A stretch of DNA of 64,000 nucleotides, from contig OZ037768.1 of NCBI GenBank assembly GCA_964035545.1, forward strand, positions 10,558,741 to 10,622,740, written 5' to 3'. The notes beneath the pieces were generated by a model. The model did not search any database. It was given only the letters and a program-made list of their open reading frames with translations, and was not told the origin of the DNA. Origin of the DNA: Bugula neritina (lineage: Eukaryota; Bryozoa; Gymnolaemata; Cheilostomatida; Bugulidae). This document shows positions 35,995 to 47,689 of this stretch, one piece after another. Made by a program: the position numbers and the translations under genes. Positions within the stretch are counted from its first letter, which is position 1. Each line of letters starts with the position of its first letter.

Positions 35995-38514
35995 TCAAGC
36001 CTCGCTCTCACCCAAGTCTTCCAGGATGGGTACAATCAAGTTATCATTAGACATGAGGCCATACTTGAGTACATACGTGCTGAACCTCTTACAAAGTGCA
36101 GTCTCATTCTACAACAAGCAGCGGAATCTGTATAGATAGACTTTAATAAATATCATGAATAGTAGAACCTCAGTCATAACTTAAATCTAAAATCAAAAAT
36201 AGACACCACAACATATATCTTTCATATGTGTATGAGTGAGTCTTGGCTGTATGTATGTAAAAATATAGAGTTGTCTTACCTCAAACTCATCAAATATTGG
36301 CCTGTGATGGAAGTATGCATGGGAGAATATTCTATACACTCTTCTACATACTGACCCCAACTTCTGCACTGAAGACTCCTTAATGCTATTTCTAAAGTCA
36401 GAAATTATGTAATACTATTAGTAGTAGAATAAACACTTGCATAATATAGAGCAATTGTTATCTACAAAAAGAATTGAGAAAGAAAAGGTAACTCTCAATA
36501 ATTATTACCATGCACCAAAAACTTCTTTGATTTAATTTAAGAGAAAATGACTGATATTTTTACTAGTATGTACCCCAGGGTGAATTTGACATACAGAAAT
36601 CTAATCAGCCATTTCAAAAAATAGTAATGCTACTATATTCGTTAAAATTACTTAAAATTAAATTTTGTGATTTCAAGAAAAGCTTACCGGCTGGGGAAGT
36701 ATTTGCTACTATTTAGCAGACAAGCAGCGCCATCTAGTGTGTGTCGTGTATAGTCTATGGCAGGACACTAAAGAGACAAATGAAAATGCAGCTTCACATA
36801 TACACATAATAATAAACAACCATCATAATTCTCATTACACAATCAACTGCAAAGTAGTCTTAATAATCGGTGTTGGAAATCTTTTTTGTAAAGCTTTCAA
36901 ATGCCACACTCTACGAAATGTCCTTCACCTCTTTGGGTGTCTTGTGAGCTGCGCATAGGAAGATCCACTGCTCTGTGGCGGTCATCTGAGTGCAAGTTTC
37001 TGGATTACATTCCTCCTGCAACCTTACGGCCAGCCCATTTAACTCCATGCAAAACTGTCTGCAAGTAAATGAGATAATTATATCAATGTATGTTATAACA
37101 CTCTTCTTCAGCAGAAATCTATCTAGCTTTTCACTCAAATAGCATAAAATATAATCTAGCAAGATAAAATAATATATAATACGGAGTATCCACCTCAAAT
37201 GTTCGTATTTCCATACACCTTCATCTTGACCTTCTGGTGGTTCAAGGATTAAATCAATGTTGAACGTTTCAGTCTTAATCAACTGTTGGATATATTGTTG
37301 AACTAAAACTGTACTATCCATTTCCTCAAAAGATTGCGGTGGCCAATTACACCACTCCTAAAATAGAGTTTAATATACAATTGTAGTCACTCTAGAAATA
37401 TTTTTGATAGTGCAGATAACTCTAAAACACAATGCAAGGGAGTATTTATTGCTGCAAAATGCAGGCAAATTAAGTTATTCAGCTTTATAAAAGCGGTAAA
37501 CAAATATGGGTATATTGAAACTGCAGTGGCTACATAAGAGATGACAATTCCAAATTATTGTTCTTGAAGAAACTAATCCACCCAATAGGTTACAAAACCT
37601 CCCACATACAAACCAATATCCCTCCCATAATTTACAAAACTGAAGTATGTGCTTTGTAGATACTTAAAACAGCTAGAATAAGGTCAACTTGCTAAAATTT
37701 CTATTTTTTAATTAATTAAATGTACAGTCATATTGTTATTTATACTAAACTAGAATGGTTAGATATTAGTGAGTAGGCGTTACTTGTAATTACAATGTTC
37801 AGCCTGATAGCCACATACTGTTGCTTACATGATGGCATATGATTAATCCTAGTCTTATACTTTTAGTATTAGTACAAGCCTTTTCCTAACTAATACTATT
37901 ACAAAAATGGCAATTATACTCATGCTGTTGATGTTTGTGTTTCATTCAGCCAATTCTGTGACTGTTAAGACTATTCACATATTGGCCTTATCTTTTGTAT
38001 TTGTAAACGGTTACGGTTATATTTGGTGTCTGACTGACACAATATTCTGTTTCAAACGTTAAATCCTACTTCTGTTGTTTATGTTATACTCATATCTATA
38101 ATCATTATTTTATGTAATATGTTATCTTTTAAATCTTAGTACATTTTTTGGCCCAGAGACTCAGAGTGAGAATAATTGCATATCACATTAAATTTAATGA
38201 GTTATCATAAAAATCTAAGCCTGTGTAGTCTTTACTTACTAACACACTACAAACCTTAACATATAATCTTATTCTTACTCCAGCTCTCATTGAACAAAGT
38301 TTGAAATTCAAAATGATACTCATACTGATAATAATTATATTAACTTATAGTGTCAGTTAGTGTTACAGTTATCCAGTACCCACACTGCCTGTGCTTTAGT
38401 TCAACAAAAAACACTTGCTTTAGTTTAAACTTAGCTTACTGAAGATTTTGTTCCTGGGCGATTTCTCCGTATCGGTTCTTGGAGTTGATCATGATGAGCT
38501 TCTACATCAGTCAT
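35995..38514 (-). CDS. MOB4: MOB4 / phocein, STRIPAK complex subunit
   Basis: MOB-family adaptor that binds striatin and GCK kinases in the STRIPAK phosphatase-kinase complex. Six exons on the minus strand: 38440-38514 (ATG), 37194-37357, 36929-37058, 36688-36767, 36280-36391 and 35995-36108 (TGA); 675 nt, 224 aa (human 225). Diagnostic stretches are [64 protein letters not shown] and [10 protein letters not shown]. Zinc ligands are present with MOB spacing: Cys97 and Cys102 (C-NPET-C), His174 and His179. The N-terminal ~15 residues ([14 protein letters not shown]) and the extreme C-terminus (LEDLGESEA) differ from vertebrates, as expected for the disordered ends. The first coding exon is separated by a 1.1-kb intron. 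Confidence 0.96.
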
Positions 38515-38699
38515 ATCTACTTCTAATTCTTGACTCTAGTCATAGATTTGGTTATAATAAATGAATTTATATTATAAACAGGTGATAATTGGTGCTGCAA
38601 AGCCAAATGAGCTAAAACCAATCACAATAAGTATGACTTAGCAAAAGAAATTTTCAAATAGTATTATTTGTAAATGCTAGTGAACAAAACTGAAGTAAT

Positions 38700-39362
38700 C
38701 TGAAATCAGAATAAATGATGATCGTTGCAAATATTAATAGGAATACTAATACTAATAGTAATAGGAATTGACAATAGTTAATCATAATGATAACGATAAT
38801 GTTATACTAACAGTAACTATAACTATAAGTCTAAATCTATTTCAATCTCAATCTGTCTAATACTTAGTGATACTGATAGTCTTAACTCTTAATCTTATCA
38901 CTCATTCCCTATGGCTTATACTTATACAGTATGAGTATTACTGTACTATTCCATTTACTGATTTAGTGATTTACTATTACTATTAGTATTACTATTGTAT
39001 TACTATTAGTAATAGTTATAGTTATACTTATAGCATTAGTATAACTATAAGTATTACTATCACTTATAGACTATAGTTTAAGTTATACTTATAGTTATTA
39101 CTATTAGTATTACTATTACTAATAGTATTACTAATACTAATAGTAATAGTAATAGTAATAGTTATACTTATACTTATAGTTATACTGGTAGTAATAGTAA
39201 TACTAATAGTAATACTAATAGTAATAGTAATAGTAATAGCCCTAGTAATAGTAAAAATAACTGCAATACTTATAGTTATACCAATATGGGTAGTGATACT
39301 AATATTTATACTAATAGTAATACTACTAATACTAAGTCTAATACTAATAGACAATAATATCA
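38700..39362. repeat. Cryptically simple tract of drifting 3/6-bp words
   Basis: About 660 bp made largely of TAACTA, ATTACT, ATTAGT, TTATAG and related words that drift along the tract instead of repeating one unit. On the minus strand 39064-39363 translates as alternating Ile-Ser/Ile-Thr, showing a hidden 6-bp period. It lies just beyond the MOB4 start, so it may include its upstream region. Confidence 0.75.
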
Positions 39363-39531
39363 ATATGTAGTAATTATTGTAAAACTAAATCACAAAACTT
39401 GATACTTTTGAAGTGTCAAACGGGTAAAAGCGAAAAATAGTAATCGGGCGATTTTGATTTTGCAAAGGATAGATAACTCATAACTCTTTGAAAAAATTGC
39501 CTCCATACAATCAGTCTGCAGTTTTTACTTG

Positions 39532-39660
39532 CACAATTACACAATTTCGCAATTACACAATTGCACAATTACACAATTGCACAATGGCACAATTGCATAT
39601 AACAATTACATATAACAATTACATATAACAATTACATATAGCATTTACATATAACATTTA
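39532..39660. repeat. Two adjacent microsatellite-like arrays (8 bp and 13 bp)
   Basis: Eight 8-bp units of CACAATTA/CACAATTG (39532-39595) run directly into five 13-bp units of CATATAACAATTA (39596-39660). The second unit contains part of the first (ACAATTA), suggesting one arose from the other. Confidence 0.85.
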
Positions 39661-41191
39661 CATATGCAGTAACAAGCAAATAGCTTATCCTATTTTATAA
39701 ATACTCACTTATTCATACGAATTTTGAATAACCTCTGCTCTTAATGTGTTTTTTATACAAAAACTCGAGATTCACTTAATCCTTTTACCTTTAAAAAATG
39801 TGCTATTAAAAACATTAACTTTCGTAAGTAACAATAATATATTTATTTTGAACGTAAAATACAAACAATGAGATATAACTTAAGGCTCAATATTTGATCT
39901 GTGAGGTTAATAGTGTTTTGTATTTGGAAGCTCATGATAATCTACATTTAGAATGTTCAATTAGAGTCACTTAATTTTTTGGAAGAGAAACACAGAAAAT
40001 AAATGCACTTGTCTTGCTGCGCATGCTCCAATAATTAATTTTATAGATTATATTGATCAGACAAAAAAGTGGCTTGCTTTTATCCATGTGTTTCTATTTT
40101 TCACTTGAACTAATGGTTTTGCATAATATCTACCCCCTCTATAAATTTTACTTGTATTTTGGAAGTAAATCAGTATTTTTGGGGGAATTTCTATAGGAAG
40201 AATATCTAATTCATATTTTTGCACTGCTATACTACATTCTTGCTAAAATATGTAATTATAATTAGTTTATTTTTATTATAACAAAAAGTGGTTATATACA
40301 GGCAAGCTGCATATTATATAGTCTTACAATAAATTTAGACTCCAAAAGCAAAGTTTGAGTTTAATATAAAGACAGGGGATTTCTTTATAAATATTCCCAA
40401 GTGTACTTATACTGCATGTATAACCTATGAAAAGTTAATTGTAATGTTATTGAACTGCAGCTAATCTTATATTTATAACTAGTTATATTCTCAGGTCAAT
40501 CTAAACAGCTTCAAAGAAATTATCAGAAGCCAGCAAGATAGGCTTTTCACTAAATAAATGTGGATTGTAAATTATGCAAATTTTAGAATTTGGAATTGTC
40601 CAACTTCTATACTTGGTTTCCATGATGAAAGTTGTAAATTTTGCCATAATTAGGAATGTGGTTTAAATTTTTTGCTAAAAGTGATCAAAATGTGCTTAGC
40701 AATGCTTATAGTGCAAGATATTTTAAAAAAATTGCTTGTGTCAAGAAAAAATTAATGCACAGTCAATTGGCTATATGTTGAAAAAAAATTCTGTGCCCAA
40801 TTCAAACTTTCAGCAATTTGACACATTCTACTAAACTTGTAATTTTTTTAGTTATATTTATATAATAGCCTATACAACTGTCATCATTACTGTAATTTTA
40901 ATTGCTGCATAACATTTTTACAAAAAAACAACAACTATAGTTTATTGCATAGAACATGACAAAAAGAAAACTAAAACCAGCATAAATACAAGCAGAAGGA
41001 AGCTATATAGTGGAAGTGTTATATTTGAGGTCAGGCGTTTTATATGTGTTCTCCTTTTATAGTCACATGCCTAGAATACAGCTTTAACTGAGTATAGCTG
41101 GTCCAGTTTGAGGTTAAAATGTCTAACAGTTGCAGTTTACAGTTTAGCAGTTTAACAGGTTACAGTTTGAAGTTGAAGATTGTCAAACTTG
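39661..41191. other. Intergenic sequence and 3' flank of the small peptide gene
   Basis: AT-rich with no supported exon. It contains the minus-strand poly(A) signal at 40941-40946 and GTTTACAGTTTA-type short repeats at about 41125-41175. Confidence 0.5.
40941..40946 (-). promoter_or_regulatory. Poly(A) signal AATAAA, candidate for the small peptide gene
   Basis: Plus-strand TTTATT, 246 bp past the stop codon of the 83-aa peptide gene. With the TATA box at 41565-41572 it would define a transcript of about 600 nt. Confidence 0.5.
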
Positions 41192-41443
41192 TTAAATCCC
41201 TCTTCTGAGTTGAAGGTGTCCAAATATGTTTGGTGGCATTTCAGCGCTTAAGACTCGCTTACCAAACATTCGCAGACTGCAATTACATTCGTAGCCTCCT
41301 TCCTCCATTGCACATAACCTTTGACATCGGTATTTACGCAACATGTACTCCCTTCTTTCAGCTCTAGTCATGGGCTCAGTGTGTGAAGATAGAGCAAGTC
41401 CTATAACCAGTAGGAATCCAAATAAAATACTGGAGTACTTCAT
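41192..41443 (-). CDS. Small secreted four-cysteine peptide precursor, unrecognised family
   Basis: An 83-aa open frame from ATG at 41443. Residues 1-20 (MKYSSILFGFLLVIGLALSS) are a clear signal peptide. Residues 21-39 are a charged, Arg-rich linker (RAERREYMLRKYR) that could be a propeptide. Residues 40-60 hold all four cysteines as C-x3-C-x8-C-x-C with a GGY-E-C-N-C end. This resembles the C-terminal half of the cystine-stabilised alpha-beta (CS-alpha-beta) pattern, CxxxC...GGYC...CxC. Residues 60-63 are FGKR, which could be an amidation plus dibasic cleavage site. However, the same bases (G/GTAAGC, donor at 41262) match a splice donor, so the last 22 residues may be intronic. A longer frame extends upstream to 41575 but crosses the TATA box and is unlikely to be used. 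Possible roles are neuropeptide, antimicrobial or other secreted peptide; I do not recognise a named family. Confidence 0.6.
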   Translation of the reverse strand: MKYSSILFGFLLVIGLALSSHTEPMTRAERREYMLRKYRCQRLCAMEEGGYECNCSLRMFGKRVLSAEMPPNIFGHLQLRRGI

Positions 41444-41564
41444 ATTCTTAACTTCAAGTTTGTAACCTTGGCAACTGACGAAACTTATGGCTGATACTTT
41501 TAAGATGATAACGATAGAATCTAAAAGAGTTTCTTTGTAAACCAACAGCTTGTTTAGAGAGGTT

Positions 41565-41572
41565 CTTATATA
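41565..41572 (-). promoter_or_regulatory. TATA box of the small peptide gene
   Basis: Minus strand reads TATATAAG, 122 bp upstream of the ATG at 41443. A start site about 25-30 bp further on would leave a 5' UTR of about 95 nt. It is the most convincing TATA box in the window and fits a compact, highly expressed secreted-peptide gene. Confidence 0.55.
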
Positions 41573-41599
41573 CAATCTTGCTTAGGATAGAGTAAGTTA

Positions 41600-44500
41600 G
41601 TAAGTATACGTGGAGCTTGCTGAATGAAAGTCCGACAGCAAACTGATTGAATGTGGCATCACAACACTTTTTTATATTGGAATACGCGGAGTAATCATAT
41701 GCTTATCATATGCTTATTATAAGATATGTGTCTAATTGTTGCATGTATGCAGTATGCATTGTGGTATAAGTGCATACAATTACATATTTTACAATGATAT
41801 TATTATAATACAGATATTACAATATTCTATTTTTATTATACTATATCAGCCACAGTACTATGGGAAAGCTAGAAGAATGGTATGCTGAATACAATTGGCA
41901 CTCCTGCATAAATTTCAACATCTAATGAACTATGATGTAAATGCTAAAGGTTTTTATCACTTCTAGGATGAAAACACTTAAATAATGCAACTGTTTTTTC
42001 AAAAGAATTTTAAGTTGCTTTTATTATGAAATTATATTTCAAAGCTTCAAGATTATTGTTCATATTATATTCTAAAGGGTTATTGCCACAACAAGAAGGT
42101 TATTTGATAAATAGTGTTGCCCCAGTTATACAAGTTGAGTAGGAAGTTCCTTATATTGCTTATTTTATTTTAGCATCAGAGTTTAACACAGAAATTGTAA
42201 CTATGAACAATATTAATTTTCTCACGTGTTTGGAGAATCTATTTGTGCATAATTAGAACTGAATAGCCTAATTTTATACCTTATAAAAAAATGCAATACT
42301 TCATTACTACTATTCTTTATCTATTCATATGAATGTAGCATTCAATGCAGCACAATATTTAAGTACCATGTTGCTTGCCCAATCACACACAAATTTCCTT
42401 CATCCAGTTTGTGTTATGGGGTTTATGACTCATGCACTGACATTCAACACTATTTTGTGCAAAGGAATTCCTTCTATTTTATAGTCAACTTATACACATA
42501 TCTGAAACTAACATTTATCGACATATATTGCTTATTTTAATTAAGTATATGGCTTAGATTTAATAATATGGGATACTATAGGCTACTTTCTATACGATAA
42601 ATTATGTAGAGCAGTTATTTTGACACCTAATAGCAGCATATATCCATGCTAATGCTTCTAAAATATTGTGATTCAAATATATTCTAATAGCATGACTCAC
42701 AACAACTACCAGGTAAAACATAGCTAATCATATGCAATCATAAAGTGTGTTAAATAATATTATTCGTATAGGATATCTTCAGAGTCTTCCGATAAACTTC
42801 ATGTGTACTCAGCTGAAAAGAGGAATTCTACGTATTGGAAGATGTAGATCAAGATTTAAAGACGTCACCTAAAAAAATATTTGAGATAACTCTTTAAAAG
42901 TTGGCAATTTTTTAGTGAATAAATAGAAGTAGTTTGCAGAAAATCATCTTCAAATGCAAAGGACAGCCAATGATGATGATGAGATGATTTTCAAAATGAA
43001 AAGGAAAAATGTCGCTACCAGCCGCTGTTGTGAATATTCTGTTTTTACTATAAATCATGCCCATTGTAATATTTCACTGTTAATTTTTTGCACTAAGCAC
43101 GAAAGAAAAACATTCGTCTAACAGTCTGCAGTTATTTTATTATTTATCTACCTCACTAAGTGCCATTGTAAAAGCCCATGTGGGGTTATAGCTGGTATTC
43201 CTGTGAGAACTCCTGATAGAAAGTTTTTCTTAATTGGGCTAAGGATTCGCTTTTTATTTTGGCAAAAGAGCAATTTTATGACTGAATGCCTTTTTAACAT
43301 CACCAATGGTCTTTACTGGGATCGCATCGCTGCCCTTGTGTTTACTGAGCCAGTGCTCTAACCCCTAGACTACCGCTGCTCCCGTCACTGGCTGCCTTTA
43401 TATTTTTTGGAATATTATTTGAAGTGACTCATGTGCCTTATTAGTCAGAGAATGCACAGGAAAGGTCATTTCAGAAAGTGCTAATAAACTAAAATCTACT
43501 ATTTTTTCTATTTCACTACTTCTTGTACTTTAAATCAAGAGACAACTCGAATACAAAAAAGAAAGCCGTATCATATTATATGTCTGATCAGAAGGCAGTA
43601 AACATGATGCTTGTGCAGATTTGGATGACTTTGCATCAACCTCAACAATTAGTATAAAGAGACCGACATCCACACATCATCTTTAAGCTATCAAAACTAT
43701 GCATAAGCATGTATTTTGTTTAATTGTAATCACTTTCATAACTAATAAAAACACTCTAAATAATAATATAAAGCAAAACTAAATAGAATTCCTATCAACT
43801 AATTTTAGTGATCGATGATTACTATGAATATTTCTTTATTTCTTGCAGTTTTAATCCTATTTCATAGAACTAATGGATATATTTTTGATGATATTATGCT
43901 TATAAATAAACCATAACATAGATTACATATTGTGTTTGAATGTTGTATAGTATTTTGTTGAGACTGTAGAAGTGTTGTGGAGTTATAAAGGATATAAAGC
44001 TAATTTTTTGTTAGTGGCTAGAGACAGACAGAGAGCTTCATTATCACACTAGGCTGAAATCAAAGGAAATGAAGGATGCAGCGCTATTAATTATTCAAGA
44101 GCAATGGTCAATTTATGTATGGTTCTAAGGTATATAAGCATAAATAATTTGCTTCATAATAATTATTGTATAATATCCATAAAGTTATAATTACAAGATG
44201 GATGAAATTTCAAGACTGCTTCAGGCTACAAAGTTACCTACTTCTAGGTGATAATTACATGCATTATCTTCAAGGCAAGCTATTTATTAAGTCAATATGG
44301 ACATACAATAAGGCATAACGCAGTGTGTGGTATAACTATCATTATGACTATATATAAGTTTATTTACCTCATTCAAAATATCCTGGTTATGCCTTAACCT
44401 TTAAGATTTAGGACAAAGCATCTTAGAGCTCATCATAAGAAAAAGAATATAGTAAAGAAGTCAGCGTCTGCTTGTGCTTTTTATACCAATACTTACTGTA

Positions 44501-47500
44501 AACTTAATTCAATAATTGTGGTAATTATTGAAAGTTGCTAATAAAGCTGATACACAACTAGAGGGTTTATAAAAAAGTAGTTGTTTTCATTGAGCTTCTG
44601 ATTCTATTTGTTGATTTGGGATTTGGATGAGGAACTTTTAAGAGTCACATTCTTTACTATAAATTCAGGCACCCCTTAGCTACCTTTATATTGATTACAT
44701 TACTTATTCATGCAAAAACTTACATCATCTGTAAATTATATAGTGTGTGTGTGTGTGTCAATGAGTTTTTATACACATTGAATCATTTTATAACTATTTA
44801 TAAATGACGCATAAGCTGTGTATTCTACAAACTTTATATCTCAGAGATTACACGTGATTCTTGTCATGTTTGAGACTATATTATAGGGAGTTACACTCCC
44901 CTATGCTGTCTGCATAAGACACAGTTGTTATAAAATTGATCTAAAACTATTGTTTGAAGACAATGAAACTGATCAATTAGTGTTTAGTAAAAACAAGCAA
45001 TTTGTGCCTTTTGAATGATTTAAAGAAGTATATCCAAATTAGATTACGTATCATATTCTCAGTATATAAAAGATGTGTATGTGTAAATAAAACTAGCAAA
45101 GCTTGACTATTTATATTAAAAATATTCTACACTATTTTTTATGTGGCTTGGTGACTTGCTGTGTCTTGAATGCGGGATAAATTATTTCCTTTCTTTCTGA
45201 AAACAATACCAAATGTTTTAGGTTAATACCTGTTATACACAATTCTCATCTAATTTTATGATATTCCAAATGGCCAGCGTGACTTTTTTAAAAGTAAAAA
45301 AGCTTAGGGATAATTTTCTTTCAGTTCTGTAGCCATTGAGCAAGAATGATTAATAGCAGCACTAATTAAAAAAGAAACTTAACACTTAATTTAACCATTT
45401 TTAAACTAGCGCATTCTTCTGGTTTGACACCATAGGTATACTGGAAACAAAATTCCATGTTAGTTAAAACTAATAGTAAACCAGTAATTAATTTTAAACT
45501 ATAGGTTAAAGTTATTATAATTCTAGGTATTCAATACAGTTTACAGAAACTAGGGAATGACAAGATGGTAGCTAGCGCCAAGCAACATTGAGTGGATAAA
45601 TGTAAAATAATTTTGCAAGCAGAGTTACCAGTGAACTGTTTGAACAGAAAAATATTTTAATTTTCAAAAGTCAAACTACTATTTTTATGCGTTTTAGTAA
45701 TAAAATAAATAATGCATGCAAAATATTTAAGAAGAGGCAATAAATGGGCTGTAACTTGCAATAAACTCAACCTACCCAGCCATTAACCTGAATAATAATT
45801 TAGCCATTTCTTAATATCATACTATTGGCTGTACATCAATTTTAACCTTTTCATCGTATTTATATTTATGTCTTTAATAATCAATTGCAGCAGCTTAAAA
45901 TTTCAAATAAATCAACAGCTGCAAGTTTTTAATTGTAAACTTGTAACTTTATGAGAAAAATAAATACACTTGAATAAGTTAATTTCCAATATCTAAAAAA
46001 CTCATGAAAAATAGGTTGCCTTGTTTTTAGAATTTCTTTGAGAAAGTGTGTCAATGCGTGTAAAGATTGATAACAAGATGGACTCATCTTCCTGTACATC
46101 ATCAGCTGGAATGAATCATTAGCCTCCCTTCTGCAGGCTAATAAATGTTTTAGTGAAGTTAGGTACAATGAAAGTGCTTGTAAATATATATAATCCTCAC
46201 ACTCATGAAAGAGCGCACTATTGCTAAGAAAAAAGTTTACAAGCTTACATTAATTAGGCTGATATTGTCTGCGATCCATTTATAGGAAATTGGTACTGGT
46301 GAAGGATACCTATAAAGATTCCATAGTTTATAAAAATTGGTGCAAATTTCTCAAGATTTAACCAAATAAACAGCAAATTAAGTGAGGAAAAACACAAACC
46401 AAGGCATTTTCTAATGTCAGCTATATAAATTAGGTAGCAAATCTCAGAACCTGCAAACATGTGATCTTAAAAATCTTTGTCGCCTCTAGAAATATCTAGG
46501 TTTTTTCAAGGGTACGCAGAATACAAAATAATAATTGGGAAACCGCATTGTTGGTAATAGAAAAATATAGTCTAGTAATTAGCTGCATTAAAGAAAATTC
46601 TGGCATTTTTTAGTATAAGATTGTTTAATAAAACAGAGAGTTGCTTGATAATAGCATTGAATGCTATTGATAATTATGTATAATCAAATTATTATTCCCC
46701 ATAAATGATTTGCATTTCTGGGAAAAATCTACAATAAAATTGACATTATTTTATAAATACATAGGTGCTACAACCAGATTATACATGCCAATTGCCACAT
46801 AACAAACATCTACAGCAGTTTATCACATTAAGACATTTCATAATATTTAACTACATAATGGCATAAAATAGCAAGAAAACAATGATATTTGGTCATATTA
46901 TTTATTTTTATAAAGCATTACTGGATAAAAAACAACATTGAACTTATTCTATTTTAGTTGTGGGATGTTTGGTCCATAGGTTTTGTTTCCTAAACTGGTT
47001 TGACATGGCATTAGATAATGTGTACCACTGAACTCAAAATAAGGTTTTTTCCAGTTCAGTGATGTGTACATTCTTTTCTTATGTTGTACGTACTATATGT
47101 AGATGTATTCACTGAGCTGGAAAAGTTAATTGAATGTACTAGTCTACATTCTCTGGTTTAGCGAGCAATGCGGAAATTCCATTGCTTTGCAGAGTTGTCG
47201 TAACAATCGGAGCTCAAAAAGGAGGGAGGTGCAGTGAACGCAATATAGAAAATCTGTAAAACCTGCGTTCCTAAAATGATTATGTTCTCGCGAGGTTTTA
47301 AACCTGTGCCCCAAACTAAAGCCTAATTAGTTGCTGAAAGTTTTAGTGCTAATTGAAGGAGCTACCTCATTGAAACAGAATAACCATAATTATACTGAAT
47401 ATTTATCCCATTCCAAGTTGATCTACCTCGCTTATTCTATTGCGATTGTAACTGTACCATAAAAGAGTTATACTTATAATATCAGCATCATCATTTTTAT

Positions 47501-47689
47501 GGTTATATCATAACGACTGTGCACTTCTTTAATTTTTATTTTAATATTGTTTTTAAAAATGATGGAACTTGAATTGATATTTAATTTTCTATTTAGTTTT
47601 ACTACTATAACTATAAGTATATGAAAATTAATATTGTATTTATACCAACAATTCAACAAAAATCATCATTATGATTATCACCTAAAGTT
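41600..47689. other. Gene desert, first part
   Basis: About 6 kb without a supported gene. Contents noted: a SINE at 43182-43381, a possible decayed LINE tail at about 42803-42930, a (GT)8 run at 44743-44758, repeated CACTGARCTGGAAAA motifs (47025-47126) and a GC-richer patch at about 47150-47340. A 33-residue signal-peptide-like frame at 43815-43916 is judged chance. Confidence 0.55.
43182..43381 (-). mobile_element. tRNA-derived SINE, copy 6
   Basis: Minus-strand copy in intergenic DNA. The tail (tcctgtgagaactcctgata), body (atgactgaatgcc, aacatcaccaatgg) and head (gccagtgctctaacccctag) are recognisable. The B box is mutated. Confidence 0.8.

Noticed and set aside
39064-39363. 99-aa Ile-Ser/Thr protein on the minus strand
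   Set aside because: Artefact of cryptically simple DNA with a 6-bp period.
41444-41575. N-terminal extension of the small peptide gene to an ATG at 41575
   Set aside because: The extended part lacks features, crosses the TATA box and would bury the signal peptide in the middle of the protein.
43815-43916. 33-aa frame with a signal-peptide-like start (MNISLFLAVLILFHRTNG)
   Set aside because: Too short, no downstream exon found, and its hydrophobic stretch overlaps a T-rich run followed by TTGCAG that could simply be a 3' splice-like sequence.
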